Assembly: GCA_001600175.1 (NCBI GenBank)
Contig: BCJC01000001.1
Coordinates: 3,767,652 to 3,831,651, forward strand
Direction: 5' to 3'
Length of the DNA: 64,000 nt
Source: Erythrobasidium yunnanense
Lineage: Eukaryota > Basidiomycota > Cystobasidiomycetes > Erythrobasidiales > Erythrobasidiaceae
The position numbers and the translations under genes are program-made. This document shows, piece by piece, positions 1 to 10,340 of the stretch. Under the pieces are notes generated by a model, which was given only the letters and a program-made list of their open reading frames with translations, did not search any database and was not told the origin of the DNA. Position 1 is the stretch's first letter; each line of letters opens with the position of its first letter.

Positions 1-1221
1 GCTGGCCTGTTGAAGCAGCTACGCCTGTCCGTTGATCTCGCACAAAGTTACGCACAGTGGCTGATTGGGAAGAAGCAGTAGGCACGAAAGGTGGGGAAGT
101 GATTATGAGGTAATTCAGGTAAGTCGTGATGGCGGATTTAGGTCCTTCGTAGACGAAGGATTGGCCTCTGCCCTCGGGAGTATATAGGAAGATAGCTTCC
201 TCTTTCGCAATGACTAGTTCTCCGCCGGGTAGCAGAGTACTGCAATTCAGAGGCGCGCCAGTATCGTCCAAGACAGTCGCATGGGCTGATGATCCAAGTA
301 TAGCTTTCCCTGTTGGCGTCGTTGTATATGTGAGGATCTGATGAGTCGTGACTATGAAGAGCGTGATATTGGATGTATTCGATTTATCGTCTTTCTGGAT
401 AGCAGTCTGGCCGGTGATGGAATTGGTCGTCCCGCTGTGAGGTGAAGCTTGGGTGAAGGAAAGGCCAGTTATAGGATGCGCAGGAGATGTATGGATGAGT
501 TTCGGCTTGGGAAGATTGGCAGGAGCGGCTGTTGAGGCTGCAGACTGAATATATTGATCGAGCTGTCGCAGTAGAAGCACCGTTCCGTCTGCCATTCCTA
601 TTGCTATAAGAGAGAGAGTAGCAGTCATTGCGAACGTAGAGACTGGATGCGACCGCGTTCCGTGAATGACACGTCCAGAAGCCAGCAGTCTTGACTGGCC
701 AGTCTTCTTGTCATCATGGCGGATATTCCATACTTTCAGGACTGGATGCGGACTAGCTTCTTCTTCCTGGAAACCACCGAGATGTAAGCTAATACTAGAG
801 GAGGATCATGCATAGATGATCGCACCCCTAAAGTGACGAGCACGCCCTTTGCTCCAGCGAATTTGAGGTGGGTGACTCTTCCATTGTCTGGATGTGCATA
901 GAAGGAGCGCGTTATGTCCAAGTCCGGGTTGCAGATATGAACTTGGCCATGGATATCGGCAACCACGACGAGGCCTTGGCCAGCTGTAACGGTCGAGATT
1001 TCGGGAGTAGACTGGGATCGCAATCAGTATGCGATGTTCGAACCATTGTAAAGTCTTGAATTCCACCTTGAATGGCTGCGGGCTTTGACCTGGCTCGAGC
1101 CGGTCATGGACAGCTTGCGAGCTGAAGAAGGTGAACTGTTTCCACTATTATGTACATTAGCTTATTGTCTTAATGCTCATTGTTAGTATTTGCCCACTGA
1201 GGAACCCGCTGCAGTGGTCAT
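1..1221 (-). CDS. VPS11: Vps11 (HOPS/CORVET core subunit), N-terminal part
   Basis: N-terminal part of the HOPS/CORVET tethering subunit Vps11, which holds these complexes together on vacuole and endosome membranes. The gene runs off the left edge, so the clathrin-repeat and RING parts are missing. Four exons can be read. Exon 1 starts at 1221 (MTTAAGSS), exon 2 opens with WKQFTFFSSQ, the family's N-terminal WRRF-FF-like motif, and exon 3 carries GLVVVADIHGQVHIC and AHPDNGRVTHLKF. A fourth exon has HPVLKVWNI and DGTVLLLRQLDQ. These are WD40-like propeller blades. The introns are about 50 nt and end in CAG or TAG. Its start lies 79 bp from the divergent QCR10 start. Exon phases were checked by eye; identity is confident. 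Confidence 0.88.
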
Positions 1222-1300
1222 GGATCAGTCCTGATTCAAGGCTTTCAAGGGTCTGTCTTTCGCGGATTTCAACACTTTCTTTGAAGGTCAATCTACCATC
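1222..1300. promoter_or_regulatory. shared 79-bp divergent promoter VPS11/QCR10
   Basis: Only 79 bp separate the inferred start codons of VPS11 (minus) and QCR10 (plus), so both promoters and both 5' leaders must lie here or overlap the opposite gene. I see no clear TATA box. Inference from gene layout only. Confidence 0.45.
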
Positions 1301-1752
1301 ATGTTGAACACACCATTCCTACGCAGTGAGGGCATAATGCAAGGCCACTCGTACAGCCAGCCAAAGACTACAGTCTCGTCAGTCAACGCAACGTCTCTGT
1401 AGCGAGGCGAAGTTCTGAGATCGTTAGGTTTCTACAGAAAAGCAAGGTTCGCACCGACATTCAAGCACGCAAAGATCAACGTTATGGGTATCACACCTTC
1501 CATCATGACCCGCTGGGTCCCAATCCTCGGTTTCTGGAGCGTTGGAGCTGGTGCCGGTCTTGCCCTATACCTCTCAGACATGTCAGTCGCAGTATGTTTC
1601 GACAATGCTTCAGCAAGAGTTACTGACACCTTCTTGTTCACGGGTGTGCTTGCGATTGCAGTCCCAAGTTCAAGAACGACGTTCTCGACAAGATTCCCCT
1701 TGTCCGCCTCTATTTTGTCAATGATACTCCTGAGAGTGACAAGCCCTTCTAA
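1301..1752 (+). CDS. QCR10: Ubiquinol-cytochrome c reductase subunit 10
   Basis: Small single-pass subunit of mitochondrial complex III (Qcr10/UQCR11 type). Three exons: 1301-1325, 1428-1581 and 1662-1752. The spliced protein is about 89 residues. It has a transmembrane stretch around WVPILGFWSVGAGAGLALYL, then SDIPKFKNDVLDKIPLV and the ending ESDKPF, which match the family's SDVP..DVL.KIP and terminal DNPF signatures. The intron phases close the frame exactly. The start was chosen because it is the only upstream ATG that splices in frame (MLNTPFLRS). Sure of the family, less of exon 1. Confidence 0.8.
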
Positions 1753-1920
1753 GTGCATTCTACGCACTCGTACATCCTCTCTATAGCTTCTGGACGCTCC
1801 TCTGGCCTTTTGAGACCCTTTCGCGGCAAGACGGCATAGACACCCCGTTGTTCTCCCCAAAGCCTACATCGCTTTTCCCTGTGTCCTGTGCAATCATAGT
1901 ATCCGTCACATACGTATATT

Positions 1921-2225
1921 CACAACATACAGTACGGAAAGTGCGGGAGACTCGCTTGGGCTGGAGCTGACTATTGAAAGAGCCCTTCAGTACGGCGAGG
2001 CTGGCAAGCTGACCAACCTGTCTTCGAAGGTGCTAATCAAGCCATGGAACTATTACACAGAGCTACCCTTAGATTGAAAGCCGTAACTACTAATCATAGG
2101 GAAAATGGCCTTTCCTTGCCAAAGGTGGCTACTCTGGCGAGTTCCCAGCTCGGTCAACACTGAGACATAGCCCTCAATCCCACAGAGTGCTGACACGCTA
2201 CATGAGGTCCTGGAAGAGCGGCTAG
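1921..2225 (+). CDS. Unassigned coding-like exons (start not found)
   Basis: A frame reading LELTIERALQYGEAGKL can be spliced at GTGCTA (after LSSK) to GKWPFLAKGGYSGEFPA, then across a 34-nt interval to RVLTRYMRSWKSG and a stop at 2223-2225. The first donor is followed by an ACTAAT branch-like site before its acceptor. The product looks like a small basic protein, but no ATG lies between the QCR10 stop and this frame, so the 5' end is unknown. I do not recognise a family. The alternative is non-coding sequence that happens to stay open. Confidence 0.28.
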
Positions 2226-2429
2226 ACATGCTCAATGGTCCGCTTAAGGAAGAGAGCCGACGAACAGAGACTCCGGTGTGGTAGATCGTGAATACGCAAA
2301 ACACAGTCGTAGCATTTAGATGCATCTGTAACTTATGCTTGCACAGACCTCGCAAGTCTTTGCTTCCGATCTTGTCTCTTTGCCTTATACCATGTTCTGA
2401 CATCAAGAACTCTACACGTAATCCGCTTC

Positions 2430-3147
2430 AGTTATGGATCCGGAAAGGAAGAGAAGGCAAGATGAAGCCTACAAGTTGCAAATCTGGGGTACGACAACCG
2501 ACTTCAAGGCCTCTGATCATGCAGGGCCTCGGAACCTCTACACTGCATAGATGGATCTGACGAGCTGCCTTCTCTTTCACCTTCCTTCTTCTCACACACC
2601 CTTCGTCTTTACAGGCGCTTCTGAGGTACACAGGCTCTAGTAGCGTTTCCTCCCATCCTGCTGACATAACTTTGTAACAAGGGCGCTGTGCGGTGGACTA
2701 TGTGCAGAATCCATACTCAGTCTGCTTGTAATGTTTACTGACTTCCGCGCCAGATACGGCGTGGTCTTCTCGACGATCCTGCATTATCGGTGGCCTTTAT
2801 TCCGCAAGCAGACTCTCGCCGGCAAAGGGTTCATAGTATCTTCATTCACGATCTTTGGCGTACGTCCATTGTCCCATATTGTTATCTCCTCCGCTTATCG
2901 TAAAGCGCAGCTCGTCACATGGGCAGACCACTATCTCCTCTCGTACGAAGCTAACGAACGACAAGCGAATGATAATCTGAGAAGAATGGCGCAGAGAGAT
3001 TTGGCGAAACAAGGTCGCGTAGGCAGCGAGAGGGAAATCAAGAACTGGTTGCTCGAGAAGCGGGAAAAACAGATTGCGGATCGCAAGAACAGTACCGGGT
3101 CCGATCAAGCTGTATTAGATGAATCATCAAGTAATACATCTAGCTAG
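2430..3147 (+). CDS. Small membrane protein, mitochondrial-type, unknown function
   Basis: The C-terminal part is clear: one exon reads YGVVFSTILHYRWPLFRK and KGFIVSSFTIFG, then a 51-nt intron (2860-2910), then LVTWADHYLLSYEANERQ and a charged helical tail to the stop at 3145-3147. It has one or two short hydrophobic segments around a basic loop, followed by a charged helix, a layout seen in small inner-mitochondrial fungal proteins of the hypoxia-induced (HIG1-like) type; I could not confirm membership. The N-terminus is uncertain. The ATG at 2430 (MDPERKRR) could join the exon at 2752 through a GC donor (AG then GCAAGA), but that intron would be unusually long at about 300 nt. Confidence 0.5.
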
Positions 3148-3241
3148 AGGACCTTTCAGATTGACCTGATGCATGCAACTTCTTTTGCAAGAACAGCTAA
3201 TATGTTCATTCAAGCTAGTATTACAGAACCCAGACACCCGC

Positions 3242-4567
3242 TTACGATATATTGAAGTTCTCCGAACGCGGTCTATTGATGAAACTATTGAATCTGTGCG
3301 GTCCGAACGCGGATGGGCTACTATAGCCTGATCCCTTATTCCTATGCATGACGGACTTGACATCCTGGTATCTCCTCTCTATCTGTTCCCAATTGACGTT
3401 CCTCCAGAAATTCTCGATGTATGCATCTTTGCCGTTGATGCCATAGTCGGGGATATAGACGTGTGGATGAAGTGAGAGGCAGAGTAGAGGATGGATGGAG
3501 GTGAAGCGCTCGCCAGCCTTGCGACGAGGGAATTGAGAGGCACTGGAACTGTTGCCCATCCCGCCTACGAACGCTGAACCTGCAGCGAAGCTGTAAGGTC
3601 TTCTCGCATTCGAGTCTTCTCCCTCCTCTCGCGACACGCTTGCGGACGAGTGGTACGAGCGCGTCTGCTGCGATGTACTCGGCGATCTCGAAGATGCCTG
3701 ATTCTCGTATTCCCTTGTTGGCTGCCTTTCTGTTTCTGAGCCTAGCACGGACTCCGCAGCTTGTGTCGCTGATGCATCCTCTTCTTCGATCGGAACAAAC
3801 TGATCCAACCTCTTCACCCGGACATGGTCTCCTTGAACGAGGATAGTCCCGCTTCCGTAGGTTGCCATCACTGCGAGGTTGTCGACTTCATCCATCGCTA
3901 GCCAGACATAGCCTGAACCGAATTGCCCGCTTGCGAAAGAAGAGAAATGATTGATGAAGGAAGGGATGGAGCCAAAGATCGATTTGATGGCTTCAGACAC
4001 GCTGCCGCCTGGTGTTGAATCGGAAGAGGGAGACTGGTAAGAACAGGAGATTAGATGGTTTCTCTTGTTTGTAGATGTATAGTGAGAAAGCTCACTAGAC
4101 CAGCTAGGAAATAGCCGTTATTTAGAGCTTCGCTTGCATGACCGAAAATAAGGGCTGCTAAAGGATCTTTGGCAGAGGCGACTACCGTTTGTGCGACATC
4201 TTGGTTCTCGTATTGCGTCCCTATCCATCACAGAAGAACATTAGCTATTTTCCACGAGCTTCACATCGGGTAACATTGGCTGAAATGCCAAATTTCCGAT
4301 GTCTCGCTTCGTAGACTCCAGCCCACCTCTGATCAGGTCGTTGAGCTTGTTTAGATTTCCTTGATGCCACTCTACAGCAGTTCCGCGCAGCGCTTGCGAT
4401 GAAAGAAAAGGTTTGAGTCCGCCAGAAATGTCGTATGGCAGATTAGGGCGAGTATGGACGGCGCGGGCTTGAAATATAGATGAAGATGAGGACAGGCAGC
4501 GACATTGCAGAGTGCGCTTTGACGTGGAAGCCAGCATCGGCGTCAGAGTCTTGAATGGTGAAAGCAA
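3242..4567 (-). CDS. Mitoribosomal small-subunit protein mS42/mS43 type (SOD-like)
   Basis: Fe/Mn superoxide-dismutase-fold protein of the mitochondrial small ribosomal subunit (yeast Mrp1/Rsm26 kin). Exons: 4567-4327, 4220-4096 and 4033-3242. The N-terminus is Arg/Ser-rich and presequence-like. Then come the SOD alpha-hairpin (VEWHQGNLNKLNDLIRG, spliced to TQYENQDVAQTV) and ALNNGYFL where a true SOD has NH..FW. After that comes the C-terminal domain (GSGYVWLAMD) and, after about 100 low-complexity residues, HVYIPDYG..AYIENFWRNVNWEQI. Metal ligands of the enzyme are altered (the second-helix His is Asn; DxWEHAY is not kept), as in the ribosomal paralogues. The disordered insert inside the C-terminal domain is unusual. 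The start is 47 bp from the divergent OST2 start. Confidence 0.8.
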
Positions 4568-4614
4568 GACCCAGGCTTGTCCTTGGACTGACTTGAAAGT
4601 CTTATATCACAGCC
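4568..4614. promoter_or_regulatory. 47-bp divergent intergenic space mS43-like/OST2
   Basis: Only 47 bp lie between the two start codons, so both 5' leaders must be extremely short or overlap. No TATA box is evident. Placement is inferred from the two start codons. Confidence 0.45.
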
Positions 4615-5163
4615 ATGCCTCCTCGAAGTGTCCCTCGTAAACCTTCCCACGCAGTTCCAGCTGGATCATCATCATCAGTGTCCACAGCCAACCTCACGCC
4701 CTCCAAGCTCGCAGCTTCATCGAGTTCAGTCGTCTCGTCGCTGTTCGCAGCCTACAAAGATACGACGCCAGCAAAATTGAAGCTCATCGATACATTCATG
4801 CTATTTACAATGCTCTCCGGGATGGCCTGCTTTGCATACTGCGTCCTCATCACTGATTTCCCCCTAAACTCGTTCCTTGGCGCGTGAGTTGCGATGTCCA
4901 TGCCTGTCTGTTCTGTGGACTTACACGCTACCTCCTTGTTGAACAGATTCGGGTCGTGCGTCGGCCAATTCGTCTTACTGGCATCGCTGCGGTCCCAGGT
5001 CAATCCCGAGAACGCGATAGACTTCAAGGCTGTCTCGCCAGAAAGGTACTACATCAGCTCTATTCCACGTATGCCAGTTATTGATGCTTGTTGCAGGGCG
5101 TTCGCCGACTTTACGTTCGCAAGTCTGCTACTCCACTTCTTCTCCTTCAACTTCCTTGGGTAA
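4615..5163 (+). CDS. OST2: Oligosaccharyltransferase subunit DAD1/Ost2
   Basis: Small membrane subunit of the ER oligosaccharyltransferase, needed for N-glycosylation. Exons: 4615-4883, 4947-5045 and 5097-5163; introns of 63 and 51 nt. The protein has a Ser/Pro-rich N-terminus, then LKLIDTFMLFTMLSGMACFA (first transmembrane helix), a lumenal loop FPLNSFLGAFGSCVGQF, the second helix, and the family's terminal block FADFTFASLLLHFFSFNFLG. The ending at FNFLG is exactly the DAD1 C-terminus. Exon phases close without forcing. Confidence 0.93.
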
Positions 5164-5237
5164 CGATACACCACTAGCAAGATGATGTTGTAGCAAATAG
5201 ACACATATTAGGGAAGGGTAGAAGACTTAGAAAGGCT

Positions 5238-5523
5238 ATGGCTATTTCTACAACAACCGCTAATCTCAAACACCCTGTTATATCCACCTAACGCTTCCTC
5301 TCGAAATACCCTGATGAGCTGACGAGCACCACAGACATATCGAACACCTTCTCTCCGACGCTATATGATTGCAAACAAGCCAGAGCTCAATTAGCGGAGG
5401 TCTCGTCACGTGTAAAGAGTTTGGACGCGGAAGAGCTGCTTACTCGAGATATGTCCCTATGAACGAGTTTACTTCTTTGTTGTTCTCGTCTGTCCGTTTG
5501 GGTCTGTCGATAGGAAGGCCTAA
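5238..5523 (+). CDS. Tiny hypothetical protein (about 60 aa), three exons
   Basis: A short spliced frame begins MAISTTTANLKHP. It crosses a 42-nt intron with a CCTAAC branch site and continues LTSTTDISNTFSPTLYDCKQ, then a helical stretch ARAQLAEVSSRVKSLDAEEL. A second intron leads to a last exon of ten bases that ends the frame at 5521-5523. It looks like a small coiled-coil subunit of some complex, but I do not recognise the family. It starts 75 bp after OST2. Confidence 0.35.
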
Positions 5524-6509
5524 GCTATCGAACTGGAACACGTAGGCTGATATCTCACGTCAAGCCTGTCGTCCGCCGGATCCCAGCTAGAACAGTAGAG
5601 ACGAGTATTGCATCGAATGTATAGTGGAAGACCTTGAATAACAGCCGGCTCAGAAGTCAGCTTGTTGTTGAGCTTCAGAGCTATCTGCAGCTCACGCGGC
5701 CCAGGACCATGGCTCAAAGCGAGATCTTATCCGATTGTGCGTGCCAGTATTGTACTGGTATGTAAAGGTATAACTCGTTCTGTAGATACTCTATTGCTTC
5801 CGAAATCCGAGTAAGAACAAGACGCAGCTTGAGCTCCTGCGGATTGAAAGCGTGCCGAGAGCTCACGACATATTTCCAGATACAAGGTTCTGGCTGTTGA
5901 TGTCCAACCAATCTATACACAATCGAAACATATCTACCAATGCCCATATGCTGCGCTTCCCTCCCTGCCCAAAGATGCCATTCCACGCAACGGTCTACTG
6001 CTGTTCGAGGAAACGGCTTCCACAGCCGCCTTCCCTTTATGCTCGCGCGAGCGAGCAATGTCATCTGATGCATGTATCCTGCTAGGCGGCTGCTTCTGCT
6101 GGTCAAGGCCAGACTCGCCTGGCCAATGGTCTTTTGGCTATAGGAAGGTTACCATTATGCGGTGTGAGGCTCTCTAATCACCGCTACAGACAGACATGTC
6201 ACAGCGCCTCATTAATCTAGCCATCTCTGCGTGCCCTTTGTGTGCGAAGGCTGACGAAGTCGCAAGACAAGCTAGCAAGGTACCAGCGCCTCTTCTCTCG
6301 CGCACATGCACAGCAGTGACGATGCACAAAACTCTTCGATCACGCCCAAGGGCGGCGTGCGATCCTGTTCCCAGCAAATTCTTCCGCCGAGAATACGAGA
6401 AACATAGCCCCTGGGCTGACAAAACCGCCCACTCCAGCGAGTCCTGCAGCTTTCCTCCTCTCGCTCCAAGATCCACCAACATACAGAACACAGAGCATCA
6501 ATTTCAAGC
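5524..6509. other. About 1 kb with no resolved gene
   Basis: Both strands keep medium open frames here. On minus, about 5714-6106 contains ISEAIEYLQNELYLYIPVQY. On plus, around 5950-6170, there is a frame reading LPSLPKDAIPRNGLLLFEET. Neither joins into a family I know, and I could not find a start plus splice sites that close. It may hold one more small multi-exon gene, or the 5' leader of the gene at 6510. Confidence 0.3.
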
Positions 6510-7217
6510 ATGTCCAAGCCAGCACTCAGCCGAACGTCGTCAAATGCAAGCTCCAATGCAAGCAGAAGAAGTTCCATCTCTAGCATGGTCTCCACCTCTA
6601 CTGCAGCCTCATCAGTGTCCTCAGCTGCGAGCACTTATACACAAGGCAGCTTTGTACTGAAGACATACAAAAAACGTCTCGGCACTACAGGCAAGGACGA
6701 GATTGTCACCCAGCCGCTTAGTGACCACCTCCATTACGAAGGCCGTAGAGACAGGCACGGTAGAATCAGGCCAGAGACCCTCACTACTAGTGATGTACCG
6801 TTCCCTAGGGATAGCGACAAGGGCTAGACTAATCCGGCTCCATCATCCTCTTACGCAGGCATTCGTACATGTGTTACGGGACTCCTCAAGGTACATCCGC
6901 GTCGCCAGAAGCACAATGAGCACGATTCCAAGGACAAGCTTCCGGGTTCCAAACAGCCAAAGCAGCCTAAGCCGCACCCACCAAAAAGAACATCAAGTAC
7001 TGAGGCTCCCTTCAGAACCTACAAACCCACTCCTGGTCTTAGCATTACTACAGACGAGCCAGGAGTCAAGTTTGTGAATGCCGGAGGCATGCCCATGTTG
7101 GTTACAGATGATCCTACGAAAGATCAAGATTACTACGACTCGTGGGCCTTCCATGAGCAGACTCAGGTGCACAGAATGCGCTGCGGACCCGAGTGTGGTC
7201 CACACCATTTCCGATGA
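6510..7217 (+). CDS. Ser-rich hypothetical protein with conserved-looking C-terminus
   Basis: The first exon encodes a Ser/Thr-rich N-terminus (MSKPALSRTSSNASSN) followed by SFVLKTYKKRLGTTGKDEIV and HGRIRPETLT. A short intron ends at CAG 6859, and the second exon runs through a Lys/Pro-rich linker to VKFVNAGGMPMLVTDDPTKD, then QDYYDSWAFHEQTQVHRMRC and the ending CGPHHFR. The donor is probably A then GTGATG near 6793; a GC donor near 6825 would also keep the frame. I do not recognise the family; the Cys/His-bearing tail could bind metal, but that is a guess. Confidence 0.6.
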
Positions 7218-7460
7218 CCCCTCGTTGTCTTCCAAAACTGTTTCGTTGTCCTGCAATGTCTTCTCGTAACTTCGCCAGACCTGAGAGAGTGTTCTCGAGG
7301 GATCATTCATGGCAGTTCGTACAGTATTCATCGAGAGTATCTCTCGTCAGACTTGCAAGTTCCGCCTACAACTCCGATCATTTGCATCTTTCGGCCTCCT
7401 GCGCGCGATCCGCCTTGTGCCTTGACTCTGCTTGACCTCTCTGCCAAAACAGCAAGTATC

Positions 7461-8492
7461 ATGGCTGCTTCCTTCTTTACTCGCGGCAAGAAATGCGTAG
7501 CCATTGGCCGGAACTACATGAATCACGTCAAAGGTCGGCCTCATCTCGCGGGACCGACAATGCCAAGAAGGCCTGCTTCTGACTTTACAGCTTGCTGCTC
7601 CACAATGTAGAGCTTGGGAACACGAAGCCTACCGAACCATTCTTCTTCATCAAACCTACCACTTCATACCTGGCTGACGGAGGAACGGTCGAGTTGCCGA
7701 AAGGCATCGATGTTCATCATGAAGGTTGGCCGGCGCAGGCAGCTTGAACGCTTCCATACACTCTCTTATACTTGCGATTGCAGTCGAGCTCGGAGTCATC
7801 ATTGGCGCGAAAGCTCGAGACGTGCCGGCCAAAGATGCTATGAAGTACGTCGCTGGCTACACCCTGGCCATCGACATGTGAGCATCCTGATGTATCAAGC
7901 ACAGTATGCGAACTTATTATGCTGTAACAGGACTGCCCGTAATCTGCAAGAAAAGGTCAAGAAAGCCGGTCTCCCATGGTCAGCGGTGAAAGGTTAGATA
8001 CATAATCTGGCCCGATACCTTCTGTTGATAGATATTCTCTCTGTCAGGCTTCGATACCTTCTGTCCTGTCGCGGACTTCATTTCTGCCGACTCGGTGTCA
8101 GATCCGCATAACCTGAGAGTCTCGCTCAAAATCAATGGCAAGACCGTTCAAGATGGCACTACAGGAGATATGATGTATGCAGTCTCGTTGGATGACTTCC
8201 CAGGCACTTCTGACCTATAAACTGGCACAGCTTCCGCATACCTGAACTCATTCAGCATACTACAAGCATAATGACTCTAGAAGAAGGCGATTTGCTTCTA
8301 ACCGGCACTCCCGAAGGCGTCGGTCCCGTAAAGTACGTCTTGTCGCGCCTCAATGACGATTACAGCTAACATTGTTTCTCTCCCAGGGATGGAGACGAAT
8401 TAGTGGCCTCCTTGACAAGCGAAGGAAGCGAGTTACTGAACTGGAAAGGCAAGGCGGCAGCCAGAGTAGGCGGTTATGACTTCAAGGGGTGA
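7461..8492 (+). CDS. Fumarylacetoacetate-hydrolase family acylpyruvase (FAHD1 type)
   Basis: Mg-dependent acylpyruvase/oxaloacetate decarboxylase of the FAH superfamily, usually mitochondrial. Seven exons: 7461-7533, 7611-7724, 7784-7877, 7931-7992, 8048-8174, 8231-8332 and 8397-8492. Residues in order: [31 protein letters not shown], then [14 protein letters not shown] with the metal-binding Glu, [27 protein letters not shown], and the catalytic-loop block [20 protein letters not shown] near the end. Length (about 225 aa) matches human FAHD1. All phases close. Substrate preference cannot be read from sequence. Confidence 0.9.
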
Positions 8493-8744
8493 AAATAGAC
8501 ACGCTTCGGATGTTTCCAGAGCAATCAAGAGAGAAGCACTCGTGTTACAGCAGTCACAAAGAGATTTTGGGTCCAGCCTACAGGATAGGATGTTGGTGAA
8601 GCATGTTTCAGACTAAAGAATGTGGGATAAACGAATGTCGAAAGTAGGCTAAAAAGCTATAAGCGGCAGTAAACACTGGTCATAGTAAGCTAGTTTTCAG
8701 ATCAGTAGCGTAGATGCGAAGACTACAGTATGTGCAATATACAT

Positions 8745-10340
8745 CTACCGCAATGCGGGATCCATAACCTTCTTGTCGGATTGTGCGAACTCCGCCTCAT
8801 GCGATAGCTCGACCATCGAAGCCTTTTCGAACGAGGATGCTTCGGGATACGCGGCTTCCAGCTTTTGAATAAGCTGCTCTGTCGCTGACAGGGCGCCGGG
8901 ACCGGTACGCATATCTGACTTCATGTCAGTATCGCGTTGCTAGGCTCGCAGTAGCCCGACTTACCGTCATTAACGTTGAAGAAGTATACATCGCGCGACT
9001 GTGCATCATGCCAACGATGTTCATTGTCTCTCTTGTTCTGAGTCCACCTGAGGAAGGTAGCTTTGCCTAGGTCGAAGCTATAACTCATGTCACAGCACCT
9101 TGAGCCCTCAAAGACGGTGTATGCCTGGAAGATGAGCGGCCAGAGGACGTCTGCTTCGTTCCTGAATGGATTCGCGCATGTCTCTCGAAGGCGGGAGTTG
9201 AAGCGATTGTGTGCGCCCTTGAAGCCTTCTTTCGAGTATACAAAGGGTGCATGTTCGGTGATGCGCGTTTCGTAAGATTCGTGGTAGGTGGGATAGGCTT
9301 CCTCGATGGTGCTTGCGGTGAGGCGGACTGAGGTAGTCCAAAGAACCGAGCCGACCACAGGGCGTGTGCGAGCGATTCCTAGCGTGCCAGGCTCAGGATA
9401 GAAGCGAAGTCCGCGAGACGGCATGAAGAAGACGCGAGGATGTGTAGATTTCTTGAGGAAGTAGTCATCGTTGAAGACTTACCCCACTGTGTAAGCGATA
9501 GCAACTGAACGGCATGCTACCTGTACATACCGACAAATTGCTCAGCTGTCCGAAAGAAGTGTTAGCTTCCGGTCAACTCTTCATGAGTCGGCCAACTTAC
9601 TGAGACCAGGGATAAGATGAAAGAACTGCTCGATGCAGTTGCTGTTGAAAGTAGGCTGATCCTCCTTAGGTACTATCGAGTCTTGATCTACGTGGACGAA
9701 TCTGACAGATTGCAATTATCAGTATTGCCTCACGCTCTGCGATAAGTGAAATTCACCTCGGATTGGATAGATCAAGCCAATCTGGGATGTGACCAGCAGG
9801 GCTGACGAGGTATACCGTGCCAGTATGCCAGGGTGCATACTTCTCGAGACTTCGAAGAGAAAAGCGCAAATCGCCTGTATCTCTATCCCGTTCACCGCCT
9901 AGCTTGCCTCCTGCCTTGACCCTCTTGGCTGCATAGACAGCCTCAGAGCCATTTACCCAGGTATATACGAAAGATACGTTGGCTGCCCACTGCCATTCCT
10001 CCTCAAGTCCGCCAGGAATAGGCTGGACTTGGTGGGAAGAAGCTGGCACGGCTTTGTGCAGCTCGATGGAAGGCGGAAGCTGTACGTGTGCTACTTGCTT
10101 GAAAGATTTTGCGAAAGAGAAGTAAAGCATTAAGAAGAGGAGGGCGGCTAGCAGAGCATTGACTGTGTAGCGCAAGTGGAGAGAGGAACGGCCATCTCGA
10201 GAGCGGTAGGAAGAAGAAGGGCGCTTGCCAGGAAGAGGTTGATGATTGTAGGGCGGAGGCGGCGATGCTGCAAGTCTTGCAGTCGGACTAGAGAGTGGAG
10301 AGCGCAAGAGGTGCGATCCTGTGGGAGTATAAGCAAGCAT
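8745..10340 (-). CDS. Stealth-family sugar-phosphate transferase, type II membrane protein
   Basis: Member of the Stealth family (kin of GlcNAc-1-phosphotransferase alpha/beta and bacterial capsule polymerases), which moves hexose-phosphate groups. A cytosolic Pro/Ser-rich head precedes one signal anchor (NALLAALLFLMLYFSF). CR1 follows (VSFVYTWVNGSEAVY), then CR2: GDLRFSLRSLEKYAPW, HIPDWLDLSNPRFVHVDQ, IEQFFHLIPGLTEQFVVFND and DYFLKK. CR3 is HAPFVYSKEGFKGAHNRF..NPFRNEADVLWP. One exon, 9531-9545, is a 15-nt micro-exon; the next acceptor is GTAAG rather than CAG. The last exon ends MDPALR. The start at 10340 gives the anchor about 70 residues in. Predicted Golgi glycoprotein or cell-wall modifier; substrate unknown. 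Confidence 0.85.

Noticed and set aside
1432-1860. Minus-strand frame opposite QCR10
   Set aside because: Shadow of the plus-strand gene; no family match and the plus frame splices into a known subunit.
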